Shown: positions 21,683 through 34,117 of the stretch, one piece after another
Position numbering within the stretch: the stretch's first letter is position 1
Layout: every line of letters starts with the position of its first letter
DNA from: Halicephalobus mephisto
Taxonomy: Eukaryota > Nematoda > Chromadorea > Rhabditida > Panagrolaimidae
DNA: 57,132 nt
NCBI GenBank assembly: GCA_009193035.1
Contig: SWDT01000673.1
Span: forward strand, 1-57,132
Direction: 5' to 3'
Position numbers and translations under genes: made by a program
Notes under the pieces: model-generated
Database searches by the model: none
The model's input: only the letters and a program-made list of their open reading frames with translations
What the model was told of the DNA's origin: nothing

Positions 21683-23244
21683 ATGAACCATCGACTGATT
21701 TTAACTACTTTGTTTCATGCCATATTCTCCACTTTCGGAGACATTGAGGCCAATACCTTGAATTTCATGAATGTGCCCCTAAAACACCTTTTCAACAAAA
21801 GTCTTTCTTCCCATTATAAGATGAATGCAAACGATACAGAATTTGATTTGATTTTCTCGATAGCTGCTGCGACCCTGTTCCTTGGGATCGTCATCGGAGG
21901 GATCACGATGAAGTACTTGATGGATTTTTACGGAAGAAAAACCACTGCTGTGTACATCCGGTCTTTGTTGGGAATTATCTCTGCCATTTGTATGATCGGG
22001 GCACGGTATTTCGAGTCAATGGAGTTGTTTGTCATCGGCCACTTTATCGCCGGAGTCATCGCTTCCTTCAAAGTCGTTTTATTTATTTATATAGCCGAGT
22101 GTGCCCCGGACAACAGGAGAGGGATAGCTAGTATGACCATAGGGTCCGGTGGAGCTCTGATGATGCTAGCTATCCAGCCATTGTGTCTACCGGAGGTCTT
22201 CGGCAACGATTCCAGATGGATGGGTCTCCCGGGTGTTTGTCTAATAATGGCGGTCATCCACCTGGTCGGGGGAGCAATGTTCCCCAAATCCCCCAAACAT
22301 CTGTACATCACGGAGAACAAGAAATCTGAAGCCATAATGGCAATAAAATTTTATCATGGGGACGACGTAGATATAGGTAAGAGTTAATTACTTTGATACT
22401 CCGTTATCTAAGATGGTTCAGAGTTGATTGAAAAAGAATATGAAAGGGAGAAGGGAATCATGGCTCTCGGACACATCTCTCTGAAGCAAGTCTGGCAGAA
22501 CAAGACTCTCAGATGGTCCTTCCTGATCTGCTTCATCTGTAGTATGGTTGCGGCCTCTTCAGCAATAAATATGAGAAGTCAGTACCAGGTCTCCATGTAT
22601 ATCCACTTTGGCATGAGCCAATCACAGGTTTCTTCTTTCTTCCCATCTTTAATCCAAAGAGCGCTTTTCAGGCAGTGCTAGCCATCATGGTGCTCTCGAT
22701 CGTCACATTCCCTCTCTGCATCATCTCTCCTTTAATCATCGAGAGGGCAGGTCGTCGACCACTCTTCCTTTCCATTTCTGGTCTCTGTATTGGAGAATGG
22801 TTCCTTCTGATGATCGCCCAATTCCTTGTCGACATAAATATTGGAATCTCCGTGATCACTTCTGTGATAGGAATCATTGGAACTCTTTCCGGCCAAGTAG
22901 CTACCACGATGGGGTTGCTTAATATCACTCCCATCACACTCAGCGAGTTATGTCCTCAAGTCGCCAGAGCTCCAGTGGGGCAGTTCGTCCAAGTAGTTCC
23001 GATCACCTTTGCCCTAATTTCCGTGGTGTCTTATCCAGTAACTGTAGACAATATTGGAGCTTTCTATTTCCTGCCTTTTCTACTCTTCAGTGCTTTTCTG
23101 TTCTACTTACTTTACCGAAATCTCCCAGAAACCACTGGACTTTCAGTAGACAGAATTGTCCGAAGACTAACTAAAGTGGAATCGGACACGAACTCCTGTC
23201 ACGAAAGTTCTTGTCAAGACGGCAGTAGTTCCCATCGTTTTTGA
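21683..23244 (+). CDS. Major facilitator transporter, SLC2 (sugar) type
   Basis: Three exons, 21683-22376, 22422-22627 and 22672-23244, join in phase to 490 residues, the usual size for a 12-helix SLC2 carrier at a cell membrane. Family signatures are the loop 2-3 motif (FYGRKTTAVY), the post-helix 4 acidic motif (AECAPDNRRG), the loop 8-9 motif (ERAGRRPLF) and the C-terminal PETTGLS (family PETKG). Hydrophobic helices fill the intervening sequence. The substrate cannot be told: several GLUT-defining residues are replaced, and nematode members of this group transport diverse solutes. The ATG at 21683 follows CAACTTTTAG by two bases, indicating trans-splicing. Introns are 45 and 44 bp. Confidence 0.85.
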
Positions 23245-23259
23245 AATTGATTTTGGTAA

Positions 23260-23700
23260 CGTTATTGTTTATATAAAGATTGCTGGATAAAGAATTATGT
23301 AAAGAACATTACACTTATCCCACTGTTAGAAGACTGTCAGTACTACATCAGTTGGTGACGAGAGTAACTAAGTCGAACCCCCGGAGAGCGAGTGAATAAG
23401 AAACAGTCGAAGGATAGGATGAAGAAGGATGCTACGAAGCTACAGTAGTCAGTAAAGATGTTGTAAGCAGTACTGCGTATTATCAAAGCTGGATATCGTT
23501 ATCTAGGATTTCGCGCTGAGACATGAAACGTGGGCGTTTTTTTAAAAACAGCTTTGTTTCGAAGTAATTTACTGCTGCTTTTATAAAGGAACTTTCTTAT
23601 TTTTCATTTTGTTTATTGTTTAGCTCGGTAAGTTTGATATATTAAAAGAATTTCCAGGTCTTCTATTATTAATACCAGGTAATCATTATATAATTTAATT
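23260..23700. other. Possible LTR-retrotransposon remnant
   Basis: CATCAGTTGGTGACGAGAG near 23346 resembles the junction and primer-binding region of LTR elements (TTGGTGACGAG-type). It is followed by GTCGAACCCCCGGAGAGCG. No terminal repeat pair or gag/pol frame could be matched. Low confidence. Confidence 0.25.
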
Positions 23701-23705
23701 TGAAA

Positions 23706-24860
23706 ATGGCACCTAAAAGGCTATTAATTTCCGAAAAGGAGCAGGTTGCATTGCCCTTAAGTATGTTGTACTTTGGCAAACAGGATTCATGAGTTCAGCA
23801 GCATTCGGATGTCTGATGTAAATCAAAAAAAATAAACTTTGGCGCAGGATTGAAAGTGCTATGCTTGGTACTTTTCCGAATTCAAGTTTACTAACTGATA
23901 TGCCTCAGTGTTTCAAGAAGTATATATCAGACAAGAAGAAAAAACTTCAGCAGCCTCAGAATACTGGTGAGACTGGAATGAAGTTTAGTGAAGCAGATCA
24001 TTTTATTATAATTTTAATATAAGGATAATGTCATTTTGGAATTTTTTGATGGTGAGGAAAGTCCGTGCCCAGCATGAGCGATATTTAAACCGATCTTGAG
24101 GTGCGTTTTCTTGATGTCCTAGTTATGTTTTTCAAATGGCGGAAACTGAACGAGATGCTTTTAACAAGTTTTTAGTATATATCATCCCTAATATTTTTAA
24201 ATATAATATTCACATTTAAATGCAGAAGAGCTAATTCTGAATAGAATGAGTCTCAATTGTAGTTGTGTAGGGTTGATATAATAACTGTATTTTCTGTCTT
24301 ATTGTTCTAGTAAAGATTATTGGTACACTTCTGGTTTCGATCTTACTGTCCTCAAAATTAAAAAAAAATATGATATAAATGATATTGGAATATTACAGAA
24401 AGTTATTATATCTTGACTCAAATCAGCAAATATAGGTGACTCATGTTTCACTAAATAACGAAGAATTTACTTGTTTTAACATGTAGAACTTTATTTCATT
24501 ATATCTATTATTAAAGAAATTGTTAAAACTTTTCGAACTCAAGGATAAACAAATTTTCAATCTAATAAATTCTCGAGTGAATCAAAGAATTTTCAGGAAT
24601 CACATAAGGTTGAACTAAGCGTTCAAAAATTTACCAGAAGCTGCCTAAATTACAATTGGGACTTGGAGTGCTAACTTAGAATAAACCATTATTAAATTTA
24701 GGATTGACTATTTTGTTTCTGCAATTCTGCATGGTCATAAATTTCCACCTCCTTATGGGAACAATGAGAAATCTTATTATCAACAGAAAACTGCTGATTC
24801 CTTAGCAAATGTTGCTTGCCTTAATTACAACACTGAATCTCATCCGGTAATGGTTCTTAT
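23706..24860 (+). pseudogene. Decayed unrecognised gene or transposon
   Basis: The ATG at 23706 gives MAPKRLLISEKEQVALPL before a stop. Later frames read WRRIESAMLGTFPNSSLLTD then MPQCFKKYISDKKKK (23845-23960), DNVILEFFDGEESPCPA (near 24030) and RIDYFVSAILHGHKFPPP then YYQQKTADSLANVACLNYN (24700-24850). These look like parts of one or two proteins broken by stops, shifts or lost exons. The first segments could be a DNA-binding domain of a transposon or MADF-like protein, but I cannot confirm this. Confidence 0.3.
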
Positions 24861-25970
24861 GCAAATTATCTTGACTATATTCAAAGAGATATAATATTAT
24901 TGTCGCATGCTTCTGTTGTGGTCAGTCAAAGCCTTAGTGATTCTAAAATAGCACATTTAATGATATGTGTAAAATAACCGTTTCGATTTCATAAAGTGAG
25001 TTTTCTAAAATTGATTTACATGCTGTAACGTACATTTTATTGCGAAATAGTCTTTGTTCAAATCCATTCACAGTACAAAACCAAGCAAACTTATTAGATC
25101 TAAGGACATTGTACAGAAATACGATTCGTAACCTATATCAATGTTATGCAACTCGCTGTGCGTTATCACAGCTGTAACCAAACAGATACTCGAGTATTTG
25201 CTATGATGGAATGAGAAGAGAGAAAACAAGATTTCTCTAATCAAGTACCCCAAATTGGTGAAAGATAGCTCAAAATATATATGTATTTTGAACTTAGCAG
25301 TAATTCATTGTGCACATAAGATTTAGTACTTCAATCGGATTATGCTTTTGTTTTCAAATAGAGAATATCAATCGAGATTAAATGAATTCTTCAGCTATTG
25401 TGTCACTTTTTCGATAATGCCAGGACAGTGATATTAAAGATTTTCAAGGTTATTAATATTTTCAGATTCTGTAGTAGCCTTCAACATTACCAACACTAGA
25501 AGTAGTCAATAAAAGATTCAAAAGCTGTGTTCATCATTTTTTAACCAGATTTGTCACAATTTGTTAACGCTAAACAAATTTTTTATAAAAAAAATATTCC
25601 TCTGTACTGATTTATTACATTTAAACAAAAATGAGACACAATTTTGTAATCCCTTGATCAGTATGTAAAATTAAAAATTCTCTTTTTGGGAGACATAATT
25701 ATTTTGATAATTCTTTTCTCCGATTATCTTGTATTTTTGAAGAAGATTGAGACACGGTACTAAATTTGTATAAATTAGTTGATTTTTCGACGTTCCCAGA
25801 AACGAAATGTTTTGGCACGACTGATATCCAAAACACTAAGATTATTACAATTGAGCACCCATGTATTTCAATTAATTTCATATCTCAGTTTAAAAAATAT
25901 TGATTTAAAAAAAAGAATTTTGAAATTAATACCAGTTGGAGGGAAGCATTTGTCATTGGAGAAAGTCTAT
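24861..25970. other. Intergenic, nothing recognised
   Basis: AT-rich sequence without supported genes, repeats or RNAs. Confidence 0.4.
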
Positions 25971-25979
25971 CATACAGTT

Positions 25980-26256
25980 TTTTTTCTACACCTGAAATAA
26001 AAATGAAATTTTTTATTTTAAATATATTCTAGCAGGTGAATTCTACTGTTCATCCAAAATTCAATACCTGTACACAATAACTTTAAAGCCTACAAATGTT
26101 CTATAAAGCAATACAAAAATTAACGTCACATTTCTTTCCATCAACGAATGCAAAAAGGTTATACAGCAATAGTAAATTGTGAATGGTCCAGAGTACGATA
26201 TAAAAAGATTTAGTCGTTGTATTTTTAAGTATTTTTCAAACTTGAGTAATTAAACT
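25980..26256 (-). pseudogene. Chemoreceptor 3'-end fragment
   Basis: CTTCTACACCTGAAAT (25985) matches the tail of the receptor gene at 30423-32059. The block 26090-26210 aligns with the last helix coding region of both minus-strand receptors (compare ATTTCTTTCCATCAACGAATGC with ATTTCTATTAACGAATGC). Frames are broken, so this is a third, decayed copy. On the minus strand, 26256-26235 also differs from SL1 at only three of 22 positions (1, 12 and 22), but no SL RNA body follows. Confidence 0.5.
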
Positions 26257-26604
26257 AAATATTAAATCATGTTTCACAACACTATTTCCCAGAAATTACA
26301 GAACATAAGATATCTCGCATTAATCTTTAAACTGCATTGAGCGTAATAATATTGAATAAAGCAATTTTCCAAGTTCACTTACATTATAAGAGATGATGAC
26401 AAATTTAAATAATTTATTAATCAAAGCGTGATTCATATCATCTAACAGCATCTGGTTTTCAAAAAAGTTTAAATGTACACGTTTACAATTAATTATCTGA
26501 GAATTAAGAATAAAATACACAGTTATTCTATGTTTAATTTAGTTTATTATTTATTTCAAATCATAGACATTCAAATTAGTATCGTTATCATATTCAGCAA
26601 TTCC

Positions 26605-28064
26605 TTAGTGTTTCAGATTCACAGTAGTATTTCCTGTAATAGAAATTACTTTGACAGTGAGGTTTTTCTTAAAAAACATCTTGTAGTAGAGTATGATTTT
26701 GGACACGATGAATCTTCTATAAGGCAAAACGAAGACCAAAGTCACAGTCATTTCTATTAACGAATGCAAGGAAATCGCACAGAGACAGTACATCGAAAAT
26801 GGTCCACCATACGGTATCTCAAATTCAAGAGATACATATATGGGTAAAGTTGGCAAAAACAAAAATAAAATCGTGACTGTCACTTGAGCTACGACATTCT
26901 GGATCAGTATCCATTGAGGTTTAGAATCGAGGGTTTGAGACTTTGTAATTTTCGCTTTGTAGATAAGAAAACTAGAGAATATAACAAAGAATATAGATAA
27001 TCCACTCGTTAAAAGTATACAAAAGATTATTGGTAATCTTATATCAGATTTATCCAAGTAGATGAAATTGGATTGATTTGTAAAAATAATTAAAGCTGGA
27101 TATTGATCGATAACTTTGATGATTATTTCTTTTCCATCTACGAAAAGAAATGGTGATCCAAATATGATTACTGCAACTCCCACAGAAAATTGAGCAAGAA
27201 TAAAACCATACATTGATTTTTTTGATGCTATCAACTTACTGACGATTCCTGGAAATATGGTACCATATCGGTAGATTAGGCTCATGGAAACTCCTCCAAT
27301 TGCGCCGATTAGTAAGTAGAGAAACATGCCAATTAAAAATGTTACTACAAAGTAGCTAAACGAATTAGGAATTAGGGTATTCATAGAGAAAAGAGAAAGG
27401 GCTGGCAATAAGAGGATCTGAAAATGGTTTATTTTTAGAGTAAGTTCAAATTATTGAATATTGGTAGTATATTTCCAAGAAAGCCTGGAAATAGATGAAT
27501 TTCAGAATAGTCATCAATGCTCCAAATTAAAAATGTCACTGACTTAGATCTTGTTAGATTGATTCAAAACGATTCATCTCTTACAAGATTGAACTTTGTA
27601 GAATCCAGTCCGAAAATACAAAACCCTCTCCCCAATCTAATAACGTGATTTTATCTTATGTCTACTGTTTATGGAGAGCGTGCATTACTTTTTCGTTCTT
27701 GTGTTTACCGTTCGACATCACGATTCAGCAGTATTACTATTACAAAATATCTTTCTATTTGAAACGAAGAGCAAATAATGAGCCAAGCATTTGTATGTAT
27801 ATAACTTGTTTGATATTCTTTAAAAATCATCCTACTTACCGGTTTCGAAATACTTAGAAACAGGCCTAATGCAATACACCAAACAAAATGATTCAACAAA
27901 AACCACTTGTAAATCCCCATTTCCTTAGATTGCGTTAATATAATATAGACGTGAATAGGAGCCACAGCTACTGTTATTCCTGTAGTAATGTTTGAGAAAG
28001 TAACAAAGAAATTGGCTGCGAATTCATCGTAAAAATATTCAAGCGGGTAATCTTTCGGTTGCAT
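26605..28064 (-). CDS. Str-superfamily (SRH/SRI-like) chemoreceptor A
   Basis: Two exons, 28064-27840 and 27417-26605, join in phase to 345 residues with seven hydrophobic helices, as for nematode 7TM chemoreceptors of sensory neurons. The start MQPKDY is chosen because the paralogue starts MSPQDY at the same place. SRH/SRI-type features are IHVYIILTQSKEMGIYKWFL in helix 1-2, YRYGTIFPG after helix 3, and VAQVTVTILFLFLPTLP in helix 6. The ligand is unknown. The nearest paralogue is at 30423-32059, with an identical exon-1 length (225 nt). A cuticle collagen follows upstream in the same orientation, making a repeated module. Confidence 0.8.
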
Positions 28065-28489
28065 TTGCAATATAAAAGATTTCAAAGAATATGAGGAATA
28101 TATAAATGTTTAGGTTCTTCGCCGTTATGAACGCCAGCTGATTTAGAGAAATTAATATTAAATAAAATTTGGAGTAATTAACGTTTTATTACTTATTTCA
28201 GTGACTAAACGCAAAAAGGAAAGTTGTGAATCGAATATTATCATTCGTATAGTTAAAATGACATCTATTGAAATTCAAAAAGTATCGTATCTGATTATTT
28301 TTTCCTTCATTACTATAACTTTTTGGAATTGTCTACAGTCTTCCATAGGCTTTAGAAACCTTACAAAACTATGTAAACATGAAATCTCAGTTGTCTTTTT
28401 CAACTCGAAGATTCTAACAAGGTTCTTCAAAATAATTGTTTTCAAATTCCTTCCCGTACATTTCTATTCTTTTATAATAATACAAGATT

Positions 28490-29661
28490 TTATACAGCTG
28501 TTTTAAACTTTGCTTTCAGCAGTTTACTGAAAAGCTGCTTTCTGAAGCCCATTCGATCGTAGCTATTGCTGTACATATAGCTGCTAGCATGCGAGACACC
28601 AGAAGCTCTTGTCGGACAAGGACAGTAATTGGAATCCGGTCCTGGCAGTCCCCTGATTCCTGGCTAAAAGTCAATTAGTTAACTAATTTTAATTTTGAAT
28701 AAACACTCACAGCTCCTGGTGGTCCGGGTGCTCCAGGATTCCCTGGAGGTCCGATGGGTCCTCTTTCTCCTGTGGGTCCAGGTAATCCAGGTCCGGGAGT
28801 AATTCCTGGCATTCCTGGTTCTCCTATTACCCCAGGTGGTCCAGGAGGCCCTTTTTCTCCTGCCAACCCTCTTCCTCCACGGATTCCGTCTCGTCCGGGC
28901 TCTCCACCTATTCCGTCGTCTCCAGGGTGGCCGGGGATTCCAGGATCTCCTGGATCACCTGGAGGTCCACAAAGTCCATCACTCCCTGACCCTCCTGGTA
29001 TTCCATTTTGTCCATCAGCTCCTGGATAACCTGGTTTTCCTGGAGGCCCCGGTGGTCCTGGAGGTCCAGCATGGCATTCTATGCAACCTGGTCTTTCTTG
29101 ACGATAGACTAAGGAGACTCCAGGGGCCCCAGGAAAACCAGGATCTCCCGGGGGCCCTGGTTCCCCCATGAAGCCGGGTTCTCCAGGAGGACCCGGACGA
29201 CCTCGTGGACAAGTAGATGCGTAACGACCGCAATCTAAAAAAATTATCATGATATTTAAAAATTATGAATAGATATAATTAGTAAATTCTTTGAGCAAGA
29301 ATTTTTAGAATCTTTCTCAGACTTCTAGTTGAAAATGAAAAAACTTACTGCATTCGCTTTTCTTTTTCAAAACCGAGCCAACTTCACAATTATGGTTTTG
29401 ACGTTTTTCTCGACTTAAAGTTCCTTCAAAGGTTCTTCTAAAATCCCCATCAACTCCTTCTTTCTCTCCTAGATCTTTCAACCCCTTCCAAGCATCTTCA
29501 GAAGCTGAGAGGAATTCTTTATAATCAAGAGCAAAATCAGAACTTAGTTGATCGAGCTCAGATTTTAATTGAAAGGATGCAAAGGCCAAGGACAACAGAA
29601 GAACAATACTACAAATAGAAGCACATATAGAGCAATTCCAGACAACTTCTGGAGCTTTCAT
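28490..29661 (-). CDS. Cuticle collagen A
   Basis: Three exons, 29661-29349, 29234-28711 and 28663-28490, give 336 residues. The order is a cytoplasmic start MKAPEVVWN, an N-terminal signal-anchor helix ([18 protein letters not shown]), a furin-like site REKR, a cysteine box (CGRYASTC), then Gly-X-Y blocks split by Cys-containing interruptions (PGCIECHAG), a final NYCPCP and a basic tail. This is the standard layout of nematode cuticle collagens, secreted by the epidermis and trimerised. I start at the in-frame ATG rather than an upstream GTG. The predicted C-terminal exon matches that of collagen B closely ([11 protein letters not shown]). Confidence 0.88.
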
Positions 29662-30422
29662 TTTTAGGAATGACGCAATTTTCACCTCTAAAAAGGAATT
29701 TTATTCTTTTGGAAGAGGTAATTATGACTTGAGTTGCATAAAGAACTCGTTTTCCTGGACGATGAAAAAGAAAACCAATTTGGAGGGGATTTTAAAGAAT
29801 AATAAATAAAAGTGAGCTTATAATGAAAAATTTCTGTAGTTTTTAAACATGATTTTGATAATTGCTTTCAATAATTTACTAAACCGTTTTTAAGGCAGAA
29901 TCACAGTACATGGTCTATTTTAAGTATGAGTCAACAATTAACTTATATATAATATTGCTTTATGTACAGTTCATGGCATATTTTCCATTAATTATGATTT
30001 CAGATCTAACAAAGTCACATATGACTATATATTTTTTTTAAATTCATCTGATCATCTTGTTTTCGATATTCCGAATGCGCATTTGAAATAAACACTGTCC
30101 CCAGTTTTTTGAATCCTAGGCAGTGATGGTTCTTGTCCAGCTATCTCTTTTTATCCCGATAACAAAAACTTTAAACAGAAATATTTAATTTATTATATTC
30201 CATCCAATGAAGTCGAATATAAATGGATATTAGAAATTAGTTGTAGAATGTAAAATCTAATATTTATTGCATATTAAACACTAGAATTCTCCAAGCTAAA
30301 GGTACAAGAAAGTCACTGATACAAATAGAGGAGATCAAGAAACCGAGATCTAAAAGTCAATTCTCTTCCCACATTGGTTTAATCATGAATAACTTTATAA
30401 CCAAAATCTTTTAAAACAAATA
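29662..30422. other. Intergenic between module copies
   Basis: AT-rich. AACTCGTTTTCCTGGACGAT just upstream of collagen A (29740-29765) is repeated upstream of collagen B (34195-34215), so promoter-proximal sequence was part of the duplication. Confidence 0.5.
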
Positions 30423-32059
30423 TTAATTAATTAAAATTTGCTTATTCTGCATTTTCGTGCGTGATGATCTTTCTTCTACACCTGAAATGCAAATTGTCTT
30501 TACTGGCTTAGACGCCACGGTAGTAGATGGATTCTCGTGATGATTAAATATTCGTCCCCAAACCAAAGTAACTTTGGAAATTATGAACCTTCTGTAGGGC
30601 AAGACAAACATAAATGTCACAATGATCTCCATGAATGAATGCAGAGACATAAGAGAGAAACAGTACATCACAAATGGCCCAGAATATGGTATCTGGAATA
30701 GAATAGAAACGGATAAAGGTATAGTCGGCAAAAATAAAAATAAAATTGTGATTGCCACTTGGGCCACAACGCTTTGGATCAAGGTCCACTGAGTTTTGGT
30801 GTTCAGTGTCTGAAGCTTTGTGGTCTTTACTTTGTATATCAGAAGACCACAAAATATTGTAAAGAATATAGGTATCCCACTCATTACAAGCACACAAAAG
30901 ATTATCAGATATCTTAGATGAGACAAATCAAGACATATAAGAGTTGGTTCGTTTTTAAAAACAATCAGAGCTGGATATTCAGCCATAGCTCTATCAATCA
31001 TGCTGTTTCTATCGGTTAAAAGGATAGGTATTCCGCAAATTATCACCAAAATCATCAGTGACAAGTGAGCAAAAATCATAAAATATATTGATATCTTTGA
31101 TTTTATCAACCTACTGATGATTCCGGGAAATAAGCTACCGTACCGATAGATTAAACTCATACATACTCCTCCAACTGTATTGATTAGAAGGTACAAATAA
31201 GCACCCGCTCCTATTTCCATTACAATGTGATTAATGGATTTAGCAAGTAGAATATTAGCAGTATAGACACAAGTTGCTGGCATCAGAAGGACCTGAAATT
31301 TGATTATTTCCATAAAATTATCTATTTGGTTAATTAGTATATCTTTGATAATTGCAGATAGTTTTGAAAACGGATAATTTCTCAGAATTGGATAATCTCT
31401 TTTCACTACATATAAAAGACAGTGTATGATATATAACGTACCGACTTATTAAAATAACTGCGATAAAGTGCATACATTAAAAACATGCACTTATACATTG
31501 TGTTCAATCTATGTACTTAGTGCATTTGAGCTATTTTTACTTGTAATTTGTTTCTTACTTCGGTCTTTTGATCAGGTGAAAATTTCACAGAATCATATTC
31601 AAGGAATCGTATTTCACCTGTTAATCAGATGACGTAACCTTGAGTTATACATTTTTACATTTATGTTTAAAAATAAGTATTATCGCGACTTTCTCCATCT
31701 ACTTATTGCTATACACCACGATCCAACAATATTGTTATCGGTAACATAATCTTTTGTCTCATATAACGAACAACTGTCAAATTTATATATGTATATCAAT
31801 TTTTTAATTATTATCCGAGGGTAATCCTACTTACCGGTTTCGTAGCACTCAAAAACAGTTCCAATACATGACACCATACAGAATGATTTAATAATAACCA
31901 CTTGTAACTTCCCAGTTGGTTGGATTGAGTCAATATTATATATATATGAATAGGAATCAGGACTATTGTTAAGCCCACAGTGACGTCGGAGAAAATAACA
32001 TAGAAAGTGACTGCAAATTCATCATAAAAGTATTCAAGAAGATAATCTTGTGGTGACAT
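30423..32059 (-). CDS. Str-superfamily (SRH/SRI-like) chemoreceptor B
   Basis: Two exons, 32059-31835 and 31292-30423, give 364 residues. It shares with receptor A the exon boundary, EYFYDEFA, IPIHIYIILTQSNQLGSYKW, MSLIYRYG, VVAQVAITILFLFLPTIPLS and VLPYRRFIISK. The C-terminal tail is longer (TVASKPVKTICISGVEER). It should be a seven-helix sensory receptor; the ligand is unknown. It pairs with collagen B in the second copy of the receptor-collagen module. Confidence 0.8.
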
Positions 32060-32852
32060 TTATAATGAAAGAGATTTTCTAAAATATAAGATGCATATAA
32101 ATACCCAGGTGCTCTGAGGTTATGAACAGTAACTGATTCCGAAAAAATGAATAATGCTCACCTGGGAATTTCTCGTTTCAGCATTCGCTTTAAATTCTAA
32201 ATCAGGAAAAGGAAGTGTTTTCACAGATTATTAAATATGAATTTCAATTAACTTCTGTTAAAGTACAAAAAGTACCGTATTCAACTCTGAATTTTTGTTA
32301 AAGTCAAGACAACTTTTCTTCAGCGGGTCATTTCGATGTTAATTATAATTTCAGGATATTCATTAATATTTTCACATATAACCATTAACTTTTGAAAGTG
32401 AATAAATATTTGTATATTTCATGTAATTCCTAAAGTCTCTAGATCTGTTCAAAAACAACACAATTTCATTATATTCGTTCGCGACATCATATAGGATTAC
32501 GGAATAGTCACCGCGCAAAACTAGAATTGTCACATAGGTTACTTTACCTCCGAAATAGTTCGGGAATTCATGTTGGGATACTTTCATAAAAAAGTTCATT
32601 CATAATTTTAACAATAATATGATATGACTACGATATCGAGGTCTCTAGAGTCTCCCATCATCCAATAAAAGATTTTGGAATGTTGGAGAGCTTCATAGAT
32701 ACTGAAGGAACTTCCCAGAATATAATTGACATTTATAACTAGTGTTTATAAAAGTTATAGAAATCTCTAAAGCCTTCCAGATACTCTCTTTAAGACAAGT
32801 TCCCGAATTTCTTCTCAAAGGTGTTTGACTTTTATTCTGATACAATATCTAA
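32060..32852. other. Intergenic between receptor B and collagen B
   Basis: No gene recognised. The minus open frame 32372-32599 shows no family resemblance. Confidence 0.4.
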
Positions 32853-34117
32853 TTATGCAGTCTTTTTAAATTTTGCTCTCAAAAGTTTGCTGAAAAGTTT
32901 CTGTCTGAAGCCCATTCTATCGTAGGCATTGTTGGAAGCATAGCCGCTAGTTTTGCTAACACCGGAGGACCTTGTCGGACAAGGACAGTAATTCGAATCC
33001 GGTCCTGGCAGTCCTTTAATGCCAGGCTAAAAGTTGATTGGTTAACTAATTTTAGTGTTGAATAAAAACTCACAGCTCCTGGTGGTCCGGGTGCTCCAAG
33101 ATTCCCTGGAGGTCCGATGGGTCCTCTTTCGCCCATAATCCCAGGTATTCCGGGTTCTGGAGTACGCCCAGGTTTTCCGGGTTCTCCCCTTAACCCAGGC
33201 GGTCCAGGAGGTCCTCTTTCTCCTGTCAATCCTCTTCCTCCACGAATTCCATCACGTCCGGGCTCTCCGCATATTCCTTCTTCTCCAGGACGACCAGGAA
33301 GTCCGGGTTCTCCTGGCTCACCTGCAGGCCCACAAAGTCCATCATTCCCTGGTTCTCCTGGCAGTCCATCGTCCCCATTTAACCCCGGATAACCTGGTTC
33401 TCCTGGAGGCCCAGGTGATCCCGGAGGTCCACTAGGACAATGTATACAACCAGGTCTTTCTTGATGGACGACTAAAGCGACACCAGGAGCTCCAGGGCGA
33501 CCAGGTTTTCCTGGGGGTCCTGCTTCTCCAAGAAGACCATCTTCTCCAGGAGGACCTGGGGGACCTCGAGGGCAATTAGATGATTGGGCTCCGCAATCTA
33601 AAATTATAATTGTGGTGCTACAAAATTCAGCAATGAAGATTGTTGCAAACTATTTTTTATATTTATGTTCAGAAACGTTCAGAATCTCGGTTTCGGATGT
33701 TGATATTAAAACTGGGTATTAGATTCTGGACGGTTCTAACAATTTCTAAAGATTCTACAGAATGCTATGTTATTAGACACGAAAAACTTTTGAAAACTCA
33801 CTGCATTGACTTTTGGGTTGTCTTGCAACAAAGCTTCCAAATCCTCGATGCAAGTGTCGTTTTTCTCGATTTATATTCTCTTCGAAAGTTCTTCTAAAAT
33901 CCCCATCAACTCCTTCTTTTTCCCCTAGATCTTTCAACCCCTTCCAAGCATCTTCGGAAGCTGAGAGGAATTCTTTGTAGTCGAAAGTAAAATCAGAACT
34001 TAGTTGATCGAGCTCAGATTTTAATTGGAAAGCAGCAAAGGTTAAGCATAACAAAGCAAGAATACTAGAGACAGAAGCGTATAAAGAACAATTCCAGACA
34101 ATATCTGCAGTTTTCAT
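32853..34117 (-). CDS. Cuticle collagen B
   Basis: Three exons, 34117-33802, 33597-33074 and 33026-32853, give 337 residues. Exons 2 and 3 are exactly as long as in collagen A. The N-terminus [18 protein letters not shown] is a signal anchor; [14 protein letters not shown] and [12 protein letters not shown] are shared with A. A furin-like REKR, Cys boxes ([12 protein letters not shown]) and Gly-X-Y repeats follow, then the CPCP tail. The Gly-X-Y frame is open throughout exon 2. The ATG follows TTTCTAAG directly. Confidence 0.88.

Noticed and set aside
23366..23385. AAGTCGAACCCCCGG, reminiscent of a tRNA T-arm
   Set aside because: No matching acceptor, D or anticodon arms can be drawn around it.
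28754..29171. Plus-strand Gly/Pro-rich open frames over collagen A
   Set aside because: Antisense shadow of the Gly-X-Y repeat. The minus strand has the signal anchor, furin site, introns and CPCP tail. The same applies at 33117-33392.
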